NCBI GenBank assembly: GCA_009760855.2
Contig: WPIO01000040.1
Coordinates: forward strand, 168,501 to 232,500
Origin: Cristatella mucedo
Lineage: Eukaryota; Bryozoa; Phylactolaemata; Cristatellidae
Direction: 5' to 3'
DNA: 64,000 nucleotides
Shown here: positions 1 to 44,971 of the stretch, in pieces
Numbering within the stretch: the first letter of the stretch is position 1
Layout: each line of letters begins with the position of its first letter
Notes under the pieces: generated by a model
Seen by the model: only the letters and a program-made list of their open reading frames with translations
Databases searched by the model: none
Told to the model about the DNA's origin: nothing
Position numbers and translations under genes: made by a program

Positions 1-1060
1 ATCGCCAAGTTTCAGGAAATTTGTGCCATACACAATCGATTTTCTGATAGACGTGTTTATCAGCCGCTGCAGCAGATTCCCACAGTTGTAATGACAAACA
101 CGGCTGAGTATCGTCAGCATAAAGGTTATAGGCTATTCAATGGGGCTGAATCACTTTTCCCAGAGCTCAAGTATACATGGAGACCAACGAAGAAGACGAA
201 CCTTGTGGGACTCCACAGGTGACTGGTCTGGTGAATGAGACCCGACCCCCACACGACACGGACTGAATACGACCGAACTAGTAAGATTTGAACCATGCCA
301 GTGCCTCGTCTGCCAGACCGGTCGTTGTTCTCAATCATTCAAGTAGGATACCACGATCAATAATGTCGAAGGCAGCCGATAGATCCAGCAGTGCTAAGTA
401 TCATTGGTTACACGGAGGAGAGCAGTTTCAGAGGAGTGGTGTCGCTTGAACCCCGAATTAAGTTCTTCCCAAAAGTCATTCTTTTCAATGTGCGCTGCAA
501 GCTCCTTTGCGACAATTTTTCAAGGATCTTTGACCAAAAAAAGGAAAAATGGGAACTGAGCGACTGTTGCTGGAACCTCTGAATCTAATCCAGACATTTT
601 AAGTATCGGTCTAACGATGGCCGATTTGAAAGACTTTAGTGCAATCACTTTTTTCCAGAGATGCATTCAAAATCTCAATTATGGCTTGGCTAAGTTTGTC
701 TGCCAGTGAAGACCACAAAGGGGATGGTATTAGGTTTTCAGGAGCCGAGCTCTTTTTTATGACTTAATAAAGGTAGCCACATCGTATGCAGAAACCTAGG
801 AAAATCTCTTAAGGAAGGTCACATGCTTCGACTCAACAACTGCTTTACTCAATAGGGGCTTTATAGAGGCACGAATGTGCACACGTTTTTCGGCGGAGAA
901 AGCTGAAAAGTTGTCGGCCGAGCCGTTAGTACTTGGGGAGTGAGACCTCTCAGAATGGCAAAGGAAATTGTTAATAGTTATGGAAAACGATTGACTGACC
1001 AGTGCAGACCTCCTGGCGATCTCCATAAGCAGCTGCACAAACCCAAAGACATGCTAGAAG
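1..1060 (-). mobile_element. LINE family B, reverse transcriptase fragment
   Basis: This is degenerate CR1/L2-like ORF2, read on the minus strand. It carries an EKRVHIRASI stretch just before the polymerase, FKSAIVRPILK, ALLDLSAAFD, CGVPQGS and the catalytic YADDTQ (around 103-120), in order but with stops and frameshifts. It sits in or beyond the last BLTP1 intron seen and is cut by the window edge. Confidence 0.85.
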
Positions 1061-1333
1061 TGGACACTACCGGAGACTTAGTCATTTGATGGCCGACAAG
1101 TCTATGTTTTCTTCGCCCACCGGCTTACAACTAGCCCCCCCCCCCTGCACGGTACTCCACGGTCCCTAGAGTATAATCAAAGCAGAGCATTGTTTGCTCG
1201 AAATATGTACCTGCAAGAATACACTGTCATACACAGATAACATGATAACAAATGGGCTTGCACTTGAGCAGTCTGCTTGATGCATCCTCTTGCCAAGATA
1301 TCAATTAGCTACAGCCTAGGGCAAAGTATGCAC

Positions 1334-1440
1334 GTGCACACACACGCACGCACATACATGCGTGTGCGCGCTCACACACATACATGCGTTTGCGCGCGCA
1401 CACACATACATGCGTTTGCGCGCGCATGCGCACACACAGA
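1334..1440. repeat. (CA)n / CACGCA microsatellite
   Basis: Imperfect CA repeats are mixed with CATACATGCGT and GCGCGC units. The tract lies just downstream of the BLTP1 exon 25 donor in the gene's direction. Confidence 0.9.
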
Positions 1441-1485
1441 GGACAGCAGCTGAGTTAGGTACCTGAACGGCTAGAGATTACTAAC

Positions 1486-33850
<32,365 letters not shown>

Positions 33851-33957
33851 TCTCCTTGGCGTTCCAACCGAGTGATCGGTTATGTAATCCAAGTAACCTG
33901 CAAAGAACCAACCGCTGCAAAGCCCATCTTCCGATCATGCGCTGAACTTGCAGCCTC

Positions 33958-34112
33958 TATATATAATTATATATAATTCATTTGTATAGCACCCCAAGAG
34001 AACTTAATCTCTATTCAGGCGCTTCACATATGCCTCGGGGCTCGAGCCCACGACCTCGGCATGACCTCGGTCGGGGGTGTGCACCTTAACCGCTGGACCA
34101 AACCAGCTCGGC
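33958..34112 (-). mobile_element. SINE2 copy
   Basis: On the minus strand it starts GCCGAGCTGGTTTGGTCCAG CGGTTAAGG (tRNA-like A box). B box is GGGCTCGAGCCC. The tail is GAAGCGCCTGAATAGAGATT followed by AAGTTCTC, then an ATATAATT end. It lies about 60 bases upstream of the BLTP1 exon 1 acceptor. Confidence 0.9.
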
Positions 34113-34683
34113 CTTTCAGGTGCTGGCCCAGCAGCACCTGCTGGTCATTGTAGCCACTGACTGCTCTTGTGTGTCGCTGCTTCCTGTTACCGTTTGCAGC
34201 AGCCGCTGTTGATGCCACCAAGCTGTGCAAGGGGGACCTGCCATACCAACCGAATCGGCCACTGGAGCTGCCATGCTGCGGCTGCCTACGTTGCTTAGTC
34301 GCAGCAACAGACTCGAACTTAACGCACTTGCTGTTCAAGCAGCAATGGAAACTTACAAGCCGTAGCCTATGCGTAAAACTGCCCACGAGCACACTACATT
34401 TGCCAGGTTAAATCTGGAGGTATGCCTAACTAGTTACCTTAGGCACACACACTAGAAGTGATGCAAAGCCCTGCACCTTGTCATAACTTTTCCTACCCCC
34501 CCCCTTACGTGCCGATCATAAACTTTCGATTCTGATCGGTTCCAACATTACCCTAGCGACTTCAAACTAGTGGTGAGCAAAGGAAAGCTGATGTTTTGCT
34601 GGTAGTGTAAAAGATGGTGTCCACTAATTTTTTAGCTCTTCTTCCACCTTCTGATCGATCGTTCCTCTAGGGTAGCTCACTGT

Positions 34684-34727
34684 CTGTGTGTCTCTCATTC
34701 TACCTCTCACTCTGCCTCTCACTCTCC

Positions 34728-34804
<77 letters not shown>

Positions 34805-34835
34805 GCTCTTCTCTCCTTCTCTATTCTCTCTCCAG
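34684..34835. repeat. (CT)n microsatellite
   Basis: CT tract with CTCACTCTGC and CCTCT interruptions at both edges. Confidence 0.95.
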
Positions 34836-35254
34836 TTCGTTACCAATATTTGTGCTGAGATACATTTTAGCACCTGCATGCATCGATCGCGTTTTTCCTA
34901 CCAGTTTTAATCTCCTTTTGACGTGGTTCAATCTTTATTGTGGCAGCTCGTCCCTCGCGCCCTCAGGACTCGTGCAACAAATCCTCAAGCCCAACGTCAG
35001 CCAGCTCGTCTGCAATCTGCAACCATTCTTACCGGTCCCATTAGCATGCGTGCAACTATAATAGTTCTGGTTCCCTGCCCCTGGATGTGCTTGCACATTC
35101 AACCCACTTCCCTACACATTAGCGTGACACTCAGAGCAAACGGCACCCACTTTGCTCTCAGACGACTTCCAAACCAGCCCGGGCAGATAAAATCCAAGAA
35201 CGAGCTAGCAGAGAAAGATACCCCAAAAACTCACTCAATTCAGACCCTCTCATG

Positions 35255-36090
35255 ATATAATAATAATAATAATAATGCACTTGATAAAGTGCCCTCAGAG
35301 AACTCAATATCTTTCTAGGCGCTTTACATCTGCTGCAAAGGGAAACGCAATTGAATGGTGAGTAATATCATGCTTGATAAACAACATGAATAAAATGGTT
35401 AGGGGTGACATGCACAGGGTCAGCATGCAAATGTGGTTAGTGGCAGCATGCACAGTGTCAGCACACAAAATAACATGAAGGATGAATCACAGGGACCCAC
35501 TAAATGCTGTCCTAAATAGGTGTGTTTTCAAGTTCTTTTTAAATGTGGTCGAGTCAGGGGATGTTCTGACGCAAGTCGGGAAGGAGTTCCAGGGTTTGGG
35601 AGCATACGAACTAAATATGCATGGTCTCCAAAGGATTTGAGGTTTGTACGAGGTATTGGTAGACTGTTGGATTCCGAAAAGCGGGTGGTACGATGCTTGG
35701 CCTGATAAGGTAGTATATCTGAGAGATAGCCTGGAGCCCAAGAATGAAGTGGCCTAAAAGTGAGCGACAAAACCTCGAAGTCAATCCGTTGCTTGACTAG
35801 TAGCCAGTACAGGTCGGCAAGAAGTGGTGTAATGTGGCAACATCGACACTCACGACAGAAAAGCCTAGTGCAGAGTTTTTCACCAGCTGCAATCGCCTGA
35901 TCGCACATTCTGGTAGACCAGTCAGCAGTGAGTTGCAGAAGCCGAGATGGGATGTCACGAATGCATGGACCAACTTAGACGTGGTATCCTTATCTAAACA
36001 ACCCCGAATTTTAGCAATGCTATGTAGCTGAAAGTAGGCAGATTTTACTGAGGAGCTGACATACCGCGACATGAGAGGACAATGTGTGAC
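35255..36090 (-). mobile_element. LINE family A, 3' half
   Basis: Minus translation gives KDTTSKLVHAFVTSHLGFCN, SLLTGLPECAIRRLQLV and the C-terminus to THLFRTAFSGSL, then stem-loop and (ATT)n. A few frameshifts are present. It lies upstream of the BLTP1 start. Confidence 0.93.
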
Positions 36091-36438
36091 TGAGTGCAAC
36101 TATCCACGCTGTGCTGAGGGCATGTTAAGCTGGCAAAATAGAGGCAGTGTCTCTGCAAAGCTTGCACAGACAAAACAGCAATGATCAAGAGCTAGAAAAT
36201 TAATGTCTCCTTAACCATGCACATTGGAAATCTAGTAAAAAGACGGTGCCAGCGAGTCAAAGTAGCCGACTGCATCGGTTGCTTCGCCGGTAAGACAAAT
36301 CGATGCTCATCTCATACAAAGGGGCTCCGAGAAATCGGCTGCGGGGAATCGCATGCAGAATTGCACAGTCGCTAATCATGCACATACAACTCTGGCCTTT
36401 TCACATCTGCTGGCATGGCGCGCCACGCATTGAGCTAT

Positions 36439-36503
<65 letters not shown>

Positions 36504-37260
36504 GCGGGCACCATATGCTGACTGCAACCCTTGGCTTATATTTCCGCTACCCTCAGCGCTCGTAGACCGTAGAACGAGCGCTGCCTTCGAATTGAACCCA
36601 CTATCCGAAGGCGCGTAGAAGCTGCGTTCTTTGGAGTGAGCAGGGTCGTGATAGGAAGCGGGCGTGAGTATCTACAAGCGTGCGCTCGTAGCAGCTGCCC
36701 AGTGCATAAAATTCGTAGCATACACATGCTGGGCTAAGAAACTGCGCCACGGAATTCGCGGTATTACTGTCTATGCAGCACGGCTTTAACTCGTCTGAGA
36801 AACGTCCTATTCACAACCACTTTTGCCGGTAAACGTATGCTGCACTTATACGGTTTGCAGTCAAGGAAACTGCTCGGCTCCTTACGAAGCCGCACATAAC
36901 TAAAAAAAAACAGTTGGACCGCAATAGCAAGTATCGTTCCACTCGTATGGCGCCACAGCTCTACGCACGGTTCCCTCCAGCAGCAGACGAGAAAATTCCG
37001 GCGGTCGCCGCAGTCAATCCTGGACCCAGCCACTCAGCGCCCTGTCAAAAGAATTCACATAGTCGAGCTTATGAAATGCGCATTCCTACAAGCCTTACCT
37101 GTTGACGTTGCGCTTCGCCCATAACGACCTGGTAGAGGCGAAGACCAGGAGCACGGGCGCCAGCTACTCGGATGAGAGCCGGAAACTTGTATTGGTTTAG
37201 GTCAAGGCCGCCAATCCCGGCTACGGAAGGGGGCGTCACCCTAGCGTCAGTACGACGGCC
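36090..37260. other. Spacer: no gene seen
   Basis: It contains only the (CT)n tract at 36,440. No coding frame of interest was found. Confidence 0.5.
36440..36500. repeat. (CT)n microsatellite
   Basis: About 30 pure CT units. Confidence 0.97.
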
Positions 37261-37271
37261 AAGACGAGAAT

Positions 37272-37315
37272 AACAATACATTCGTTATAGCGCCCTCAGT
37301 GAACTCAGATGCCCC
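37272..37315 (-). mobile_element. LINE/SINE tail scrap
   Basis: It holds AATACATTCG, TAGCGCCCTCAGTGAACTCA only, the terminal stem-loop half of family A or SINE2. Confidence 0.55.
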
Positions 37316-37679
37316 CAGAATAAGGGGCCGTGCGGCCTCATGTCAAAGGTCAGGTTTTGCCCTAGCCAGTGACTATTTACACGCCATATCACATTTCATC
37401 GATCCTAGGCAGGCGACTGCATAATAGTTGTGATTGTGCGTACCTAGTATCGCTTCGTTATCGTATTTCAAATGAATTCATAGATGTTATATCTGTTGCA
37501 AAAATCCGATAATTACGCACTAGCATAGAAAAGGTGCCCTGGAGCCGACGCGGGGGCCGGGGCCGCGAGCTGAGATGCCGCTTGTTTGGCGGGAACTGCG
37601 AGCTGAGTACCCGCTCGTTTGGTATTCCTAGCATTGCCTTTAACTACTCAGCGCGTTCTCCTTCAAGCGATACTGTAAA

Positions 37680-37789
<110 letters not shown>

Positions 37790-37937
37790 AGTGGTCATTA
37801 GGCCTGCTGCAACTCCGGCACCTCAACGCTTGTCTTTAGAATCTTCATTAAACGTAAAATAAACCCCTATAAATAAGAGGCCTTATTTCTAAAAAGAAGG
37901 CCTCAATCCGCTCACCTTTACGAAAACTTAGCTAAAA

Positions 37938-38390
37938 TTGGTAAACTGCCCGACAGTTAAGGACGTGACCCCGACTGGCTTCTTCTTCTTTCACATCGCT
38001 AGGTCAAACGAATCTGGAGCTGGAGCAGCTGTTAGAAAACGCTCCAACTACGATTTCAAACCATTTGCAGTATCCCCGAAGCAGTCTTTAGAATCTATTG
38101 TCTTGATTTCGCTCGAAAACAGGCTACAAATAGTGGCAGTAGTCTATCGCCCACCAGTTACCAAGTCCTCGTTTATCTCAGATTTCTCTGATTTCATTTC
38201 GATTCTGTGCGCAAGAAATCAAGCTTTGCTCACTATGCTTGATTTCAAAATTCATTTTGATAACTTATCTGACATTTTCAGTACTGAATTTGAATTTGGT
38301 GCACTGGCTGACTTCTTGTCTCTTTTGGCTCATGTGCACGACCCTAGTCACATCAAGGGCCACGAACTCGACCAAATTTTCACATAATAC
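37938..38390 (+). mobile_element. LINE endonuclease (APE-type) fragment
   Basis: The 150-codon open frame contains SLENRLQIVAVVYRPP, DFSDFISIL and HIKGHELDQIFT, the order of an apurinic-endonuclease-like domain in CR1/L2 LINEs. The usual GDFNxH motif reads LDFKIH, so the catalytic Asn is lost. It ends directly against an oppositely oriented family A tail. Confidence 0.8.
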
Positions 38391-38391
38391 T

Positions 38392-38431
38392 AATAATAAT
38401 ACGCTTGATGTAGTGCTCTCGGAGAACTCAA

Positions 38432-38502
<71 letters not shown>

Positions 38503-38530
38503 TTGTCTCTAGGTGCTTTACATTTGAAAT
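38392..38530 (-). mobile_element. LINE family A tail with internal (CT)n expansion
   Basis: ATA/ATT tail, GCTTGATGTAGTGCTCTCGG and AACTCAATCTCTTTCT start the tail, and AGGTGCTTTACATTTG ends it. Between them the normal short CTCT is replaced by about 75 bases of CT repeat. Confidence 0.88.
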
Positions 38531-39134
38531 TTTGTCAATGCTTGATAGGCATCCAGTGAAGCTCAGACTGATGCAATGCTATTTAGCAGTTACACTGATG
38601 ACGACCTACCGGACGAGCTGTTGTGTTTAATGCATAACAAAAAATCAATGCATTTTGTCTTCGTAGTTCTGCCTCGGCCAACGGTTTGTACTGGCTACCA
38701 CTATAGCCATCGGAGAAGCTAACTTTTTTTTAATCTTAGTAGTCCAATCTGGCTGCCAGACGATGCTATCAACAACTCCATTTTGCCTACCATTTTGACT
38801 TTCAATGTGTTGGCGTGCCGAGCGTTGGACGTTCGGCCTCATGCTCATTGTAGGATGTGTAGCGACATTGTTCTGTCGAATGTGAACCTGAACTGCTCAT
38901 CGAATATTGTCCATGGAACATTATCACTAATCTGCGAATCTCAAGCACATTACATCCAAATCTTGAAGCTCTTGCCAGCCTACATAAAAACGTGGCGGGT
39001 CTTGTCCTCGCGATGAAAATCCTGACTCCTTCTCTGCTTAACTCTATCCAAGAGTGCACTTTAGCATCAGAGCACGAGTGCTCCTCTCATTAGTTACAAA
39101 TATCTTTCATATGATAATATAATGAATGGCAGTT

Positions 39135-39300
39135 CATTTTTATTTCGCCCTGTGAGAACGAAACCTCTATCAAGGCACTTCAGTTAAGCCGCAGGGCTTG
39201 AACCCACGACCTCGGTAATCAAATGCATTCAAGTTGACCTCGGTCAATAAAGGCGAGCCCCCCCCCCCCCGAACCACTGGGGCCAAACCAGGGCCACCAA
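39135..39300 (-). mobile_element. SINE2 copy, diverged
   Basis: Reverse-strand head (GGCCAAACCAGGGCC on plus), a run of C, B box remnant GCTTGAACCCACGACCTCGG and tail CCTCTATCAAGGCACTTCAG. Confidence 0.75.
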
Positions 39301-39629
39301 TAATCATTAAGTATTGCCGTTATAAATTTTCAAGTATACTTGATCACCTGGTTTGCCAGCCTGTACGTAACTACCTGTGTTGGTGCTTATTTATGTACTT
39401 TGTTTGTAGCTGCCGGCTTGGTCATCCGGTCTTACGTTTCAAGCGACGGAACGATTGAACCGAATGTTAAGGCGTAGTTACAAACAGAAATAGTCATTTA
39501 TTTCAGCGGCTTTGCAGCCCTTTAGTCACAGCCGGAGATGCATCTGCTTCGCTAAGCTTTTCCCCATAGTTGCCTTCGTTCAGCTCGGGAGATAAGGTTT
39601 CCGCCTTTAAAGACCGAGGTCAAGATTGA

Positions 39630-40690
39630 TCCCTCCCAGCCTTTGAGCACCTCAAATTCTCTCAACTCACTTGCAGCATGTATTGATGACATCCGCACAC
39701 GGATGGCAGCAAATTTTCTAAAACTAAACGGTGATAATACTAACTTACTAGTTATGGGCAAACCCAGTGTGATTCACAAATTGGAAAGGCTGACGCTCAA
39801 AATTGGCTCTGCCAGCATATCTCTTGTTGAATCAGCTAGAAATCTAGGTGTCATATTCCAAAGCGACTTCTCTTTAGACGACCTTATCAGCTCCGCAGTC
39901 AAATCTGCTGACTTTCAGGTTCATAACATTGATAAAATTCGGGGTTATTTAGATAAGGATACCACGTCCAAGTTGGTCCATGCATTCGTGACATCCCGTC
40001 TCGACTTCTGCAACTCACTGCTTACTGGCCTACCAGCATGTGCGATCAGGCGATTGCAGCTGGTGCAAAACTCCGTAGCTATGCTTGTCTGTCGTGAGCG
40101 TCGCAGTTGTCCCATTACACCACTTCTCGCCGACCTGCACTGGCTACCAGTCAAGCAACGGATTGACTTCGATGTTTTGTCGCTCACTTTTAGGTCACTT
40201 CATTCTTGGGCTCCAGGCATTCTCCCCGATATACTACCTCATCAGGCCAAGCATCGTACCACCCGCTTTTCGGAATCCAACAGTCTACCAATACCTCGTA
40301 CAAACCTTTAATTCTTTGGAGACCGTGCATTTAGTTCGTATGCTCCCAAAGCCTGGAACTCCTTCCCGCCTTGCGTCAGAACATCCCCTGACTCGACCAC
40401 ATTTAAAAAGAACTTGAAAACACACCTATTTAGGACAGCATTTAGTGGGTCCCTGTGATTCGTCCTTCATGTGCTTATGCGTGCTGGCACTGTGCATGCT
40501 GCCACTAACCACATTTGCATGCTGACCTTGTGCATGTAACCCTAATCATGTTATTCATTTTGTTTGTTTATCAAGCATGATATTACTCACCATTCAATTG
40601 CATTTCCCTTTGCAGAAAATGGAAAGCGCCTAGAGAGAGAGATTGAGTTCTCTGAGGGTGCTTTATCAAATGCATTATTATTATTATTAT
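39630..40690 (+). mobile_element. LINE family A, best preserved 3' third
   Basis: A 222-codon open frame holds ANFLKLNGDNTNLLVMGKPS, SARNLGVIFQSDFSLDDLIS, VTSRLDFCNSLLTGLPACAI and PLLADLHWLPVKQRIDFDVL. A frameshift leads to the remaining C-terminus. The untranslated segment, stem-loop and (ATT)n follow. This is the best local reference for family A. Confidence 0.95.
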
Positions 40691-40704
40691 CATTATTAAG
40701 ATGA

Positions 40705-40818
40705 TCCCTTTATGGCCAAGGTCGTCGGCTTGAGCCCTGTGGTTCTTGGGAAGCTCTTGAAAAGAGATTCAGTTCTCTTATGGCGCTATGCGCTATACGA
40801 ATGAATTATATACTATAA
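40705..40818 (+). mobile_element. SINE2, 5'-truncated
   Basis: B box remnant GGCTTGAGCCCT and tail AAAAGAGATTCAGTTCTCTT with GGCGCTATGC and GAATGAATTATATA. It directly follows a LINE A (ATT)n tail. Confidence 0.7.
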
Positions 40819-41682
40819 GAGGAGCTCATTGCCCGTGGACTCGCTTCGCTGAGTCATAGTAGCTCCGTCACGGGAAGACAACGCTGCACCATCTTGCCGC
40901 TTGACGGAAGCCCACCATCTTGCTACGTGTCGCAAGTGTGCCATCTTGCGGCGTGAAAGATTCTCTCGCTTTAATTAGTAGAGATATATGGTGTCGTTTT
41001 CGTCTTTTTGCGTTCCTGTCTGCTCTGTGTACCAGTGCATGATTCGGTGCATGCTACTAGCGAAACGTCTGACTAATAGCTTTCTCCCTTGTCGTCTTGC
41101 GTAAATATAAAAATGGAGTTTTTCAAATGCACTACAGGTTAAGGCAACAGCTCGTGCGAAAATAGAGCAGCCTGTTCACGTGTCACGTCTTCGCACAGTC
41201 TATTGTCTCTCGCTGTGTCTAGACGCCAAGATCGAGCCGTCGCACGTGCCGTCGTACGCAAACATTCCACTTTGTCCCGTCGCGCTTTCCTTCAATGCTC
41301 GCCCGAAATTCCAGCCGAGCGACCCGGACGATTGAAAAGTTATGCCGCGTGCTCCTTTCGCTTGCTTGATCTGATCTGGCACTTTGGCGTCTTTCAGAGT
41401 CCTTGGGCGACGATTGGGCGAAACGGACAATTAGGATTCGGCACAGCAAGGTTTGTTTTTATCGTCAGAGAGCGAGCTTCAGAATCACTCTCTCGACAGG
41501 CGAGGGTTCCACAGACGAGTCGGAGCCAACCGGCATTCGCTCCTTGGCAACCGGCATTCGCTCCTTGGCACATTCAGCGCAAGGCTATCGCGGGTTACTT
41601 CGCTGAGGCGCGGGCGCGTGTGCAGCGCGAGCGCGCCTCAGCGAAACTAGCTGCCAGTGTCTCGAGCTCGGCGCTCTAGTGT

Positions 41683-41731
41683 ATCCTTGGTGGGTCTCTG
41701 CGATTCGTTCTTCGTGTGCATGTACCAGCTT
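41683..41731 (+). mobile_element. LINE family A untranslated scrap
   Basis: GGTGGGTCTCTGCGATTCGT and CTTCGTGTGCATGTACC match the segment at 59,988-60,030. A SINE2 copy begins exactly where the match stops. Confidence 0.65.
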
Positions 41732-41870
41732 GCCGAGCTGGTTTGGTCCAGCGGTTAAGGTGCTCACCCCGATTATGGTCTGGCTGAGGTCATGGGCTCG
41801 AGCCCCGACGTATATCTGAAGCGCCTGAATAGAGATTAAGTTCTCTTGGTGCGCTCTATATATGAATTGT
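41732..41870 (+). mobile_element. SINE2 copy
   Basis: GCCGAGCTGGTTTGGTCCAG head, GGGCTCGAGCCCC B box, tail GAAGCGCCTGAATAGAGATT and a short T-rich end. It is the clearest plus-strand copy. Confidence 0.92.
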
Positions 41871-42009
41871 TTTTTTTTAAACTAAGCTTGCTGATAGCAG
41901 TTGTTACCGCAAAGCATTTGGCAATTGCTTTCTATACAGCCTCTGAAAAGTGCCTAGACAAGGATTTTGTTCTCTGAGGGCACCATGCAAATGTACAATT
42001 AATATTATC

Positions 42010-44240
42010 TTTCTGAGCTAATGGGCGGCTGTGAAGACGCTGCGCGGTCTCGCGATTTTGAGCCGTCGGAAGTTCGTAGACGAATGGAAGAGTCGCAGAT
42101 TGTAGGAGTACTGCCCATCTCCGTATTTGTATGGTTACGTCAGGTGTTCGCAGGGCGAAGGGCGAAGCCAGGATTTTCGTGGCCTTGGTACAAGCGCAGT
42201 TCTTGACGTTGCCGTGGCGAACGGTGTCTTACGAAATCTGTTCCGGGCCACCACTCATAGGCCTTGTTGAATTTTTTATCCGAAATGTCGTCGTATTTTC
42301 GTTTATCCTATTATGAGCGGATAGTTTAGCTCTTACAAACTTGAGAAAATCTGCAGCTCCGTACTGAATGCTCGCCACCGGAAACTCGCTTTTGACTCAA
42401 GAAGTCACGGAATGCCATCTTTGCTCCAAGTTGAAGAGCCTGTAGCAGCTCGCTGTTGGTGAATGAACGGGCACCTTTAGGTCTCCCCGGAAGCGTAATC
42501 ACCCGTTTAGCAAACTGAAAAAAAATCCTGCCTCACAATGAATACTCTTTTTCGGACACAACACACACAAACTAAACCTGTGCACTCTGGAAGCCTTTCA
42601 GGGCAATAATGTGGAAAATAACTGTTTTCTCTTCGCGGGGAGGGGTTCGTTTTATTTGAGTTCCGGAGGCGCGATGCGACCGCCATTCACGGTAGTACTC
42701 TACATTAAATAATTAAATAATAAATAATAAAAATATATAAAAAAAAAAAAAAATTTAATAAATAATAATAAATTTAATAATTAAATAATTGCATGCACTA
42801 AATTTCTATCGCCCAGTCGGTCAGTTGCAGGCTTTCTGCTACTGCTCGTCTTTGCTGGCCGTGCGACCATTTCACTAAATTTCACTACAATTTTAATTAA
42901 TTTCACTACATTTCACTAGCTAGTTGCTCGATAAGTCTCCAGAGGTAGCAACCGAGAGCTATATATCCAGATCGCCTATCGTCAGTTTACTGCGGCTGCC
43001 GAAACCGGGAGACCATCGTCTCTGGCTCGTGGGGACGCGCCTTTACGATTGATCGCCGTTGCATCGTTGATCTCCCGACTACTTGTCCATCCGATTTCCT
43101 ATAAGCGACGGCCCTTTCAAGCAGCAGCAGCAGATCTGGGTTCACTCTCGATCGACTGCAGAATAAAGACCAGAGCCACTAATGAAATGGCTCAACGTTG
43201 AAAGGAAGTTGCTTGCATCTGAAAACTTGCTTCGGACATGCAGCCGCCGCGTGCTAGTATCAGTGCGATAATATGAACTGCTCTATGTATCAAGACAAAA
43301 ATGATGTGCACGAGGAAACAAAGTAGGCGTGCCTGCCTGCCTGCCAGGCTGGATAGCTGGATTGCCAGGCGGCTGCAACGGTTGCTGCAACCCGTACAGG
43401 GTAGCCGAAAGCATAATTGCATGCACTAAATTTCTATCCCCGCCTCTGAAAAAAGCTGCGGCAGCCACACGGGAAGAGCAGCGGAAGATATGGAATTTCG
43501 AAGCATGCGGAAAGGTTCACAATGGTGATCGCTCGAGAGGCCTCGATCTCGCGCTGGAGCTACTAGGAGCTTGCTATGGCTCGTAGCCTGTAGAGGCTGT
43601 TTTGGTATCCTAGCGCACCGAGTTGCTGTAATAAATAAATCTCCTAGCAATTATTTAGCCGTAGCGCTGCAGAACTCTTTGGCTCCTCCCACACTTAAGA
43701 GACCAGGCCCGTAAACCGGAGCTTTGCTGGGGCAAACTTCCCCCCCTGAGCCTTTTCAACATCCTTCAAAGCCAGACGGCCCCTCAAAAGACAGCGTTAA
43801 TTTTCGCAAATTTGCGTCAAATGCGCACCGTCCTGCAGTGGCGTCTTCTGTTTCTCTTCAATTAATATTGAGTAAATTATTTGAAGAAGCGATGTGTAGC
43901 CGTTCGTCTAGACGCCAAATCCGAAATCTCTCTTTGAAGAAGCTCTGATAAGATGGCTCCTTGAGCTTTCCTGAGAAAAACTGGCCGCGCCATATTTTGG
44001 TACAGCCCGAAGACCGTCGCTGAAAGAGCCTCGCCTCGAGGACCTTCCGCGGCCACGAGGCGTAAAAAGAGGCGAGACAGCTCAGTCCGATGGCTCATTT
44101 GGACGTTTTTGTGAAAGAATATTACCGCCTAAGCGACTCTAAAAAATAAATACGATTTCCCTCTGGAAAAAACGACAGCTCACATGAAATGCACGCCGAG
44201 CTTGCAGCGTTTTCTCGCCTCGTCCAAGAAAGAATTAACA
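42010..44240. other. Spacer: no gene seen
   Basis: It contains an AT-rich tract and a 26-base direct repeat (about 42,785 and 43,412). Short open frames lack protein-like character. Confidence 0.5.
42700..42792. repeat. AT-rich low-complexity tract
   Basis: TTAAATAATAAATAATAAA units with a 14-A run. It is almost free of G and C, in contrast to the CpG-rich surroundings. Confidence 0.9.
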
Positions 44241-44241
44241 G

Positions 44242-44242
44242 A

Positions 44243-44329
<87 letters not shown>
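44242..44329. repeat. (CT)n microsatellite
   Basis: CT tract with TTT and CCC interruptions. Confidence 0.97.
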
Positions 44330-44330
<1 letters not shown>

Positions 44331-44865
44331 AAGCATCTTAAATCTGTACACCAAAGGCGCGCCGTGCCGCAGACCGACAACCCTTTCAGATAAAAGGCAA
44401 AGTAGCTACAACTTGTCCAACTTGCAGCGGTCAATAAAAAATTGCCTGCTGCTAGACTCGAGCACCTGGCTGGATTGTCAGGCGGCGCGAGCCTCTAGCC
44501 CCAGGGCTAAGACCTGTGGGGGGCACTTGGATTGATCTCGAAGCCTGGCAATGTCGACCTATTTAGTAGCTTTTTATAGAGCAGCAAAGGCTCCTTTGCT
44601 ACTATCAATTCCTTGCTCGCACTAAGCAATAAAGATTTCGCTGCTGCAGGACTCGTAAACACGACGTCGGGTCGTGAAGTGGTAGCACTTTTTTCCGGTC
44701 AAAGATCGGGGTCTTTCCGTGGGGGCCTAGCGGCTACCCGGAAAGGAATATCCAAGGGGTATCCAACAAAGGCTGTAAGAGACCATTTTGCAGGAGGGGC
44801 GGAGGCTTGATCGGCTGCGCCTTGGGCTGGAGACAACCCAGCGCTTGCGTAGGGCTGGTTAGGTA

Positions 44866-44970
44866 GACCACGATAGCCTAGGGGCTATGTGCTCACACTC
44901 CACGATACAGATCATGGGTTCGAGTCCTGCGGCACAGAATTCTGTATTGCTCACTGGCAAGCGGGAGTTA
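44866..44970 (+). mobile_element. tRNA-like SINE head, possibly a separate subfamily
   Basis: GTAGACCACGATAGCCTAGG head and B box GGGTTCGAGTCC, then a CTGTATTGCTCACTGGCAAG body unlike SINE1. It directly abuts a SINE1 copy. Confidence 0.6.
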
Positions 44971-44971
44971 T

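Noticed and set aside
41203-41679. 158-residue open frame on plus strand
   Set aside because: No start context, no protein-like pattern, overlapping frames of similar length on the other strand, and it includes a tandem duplication and a hairpin. Likely chance in CpG-rich DNA.
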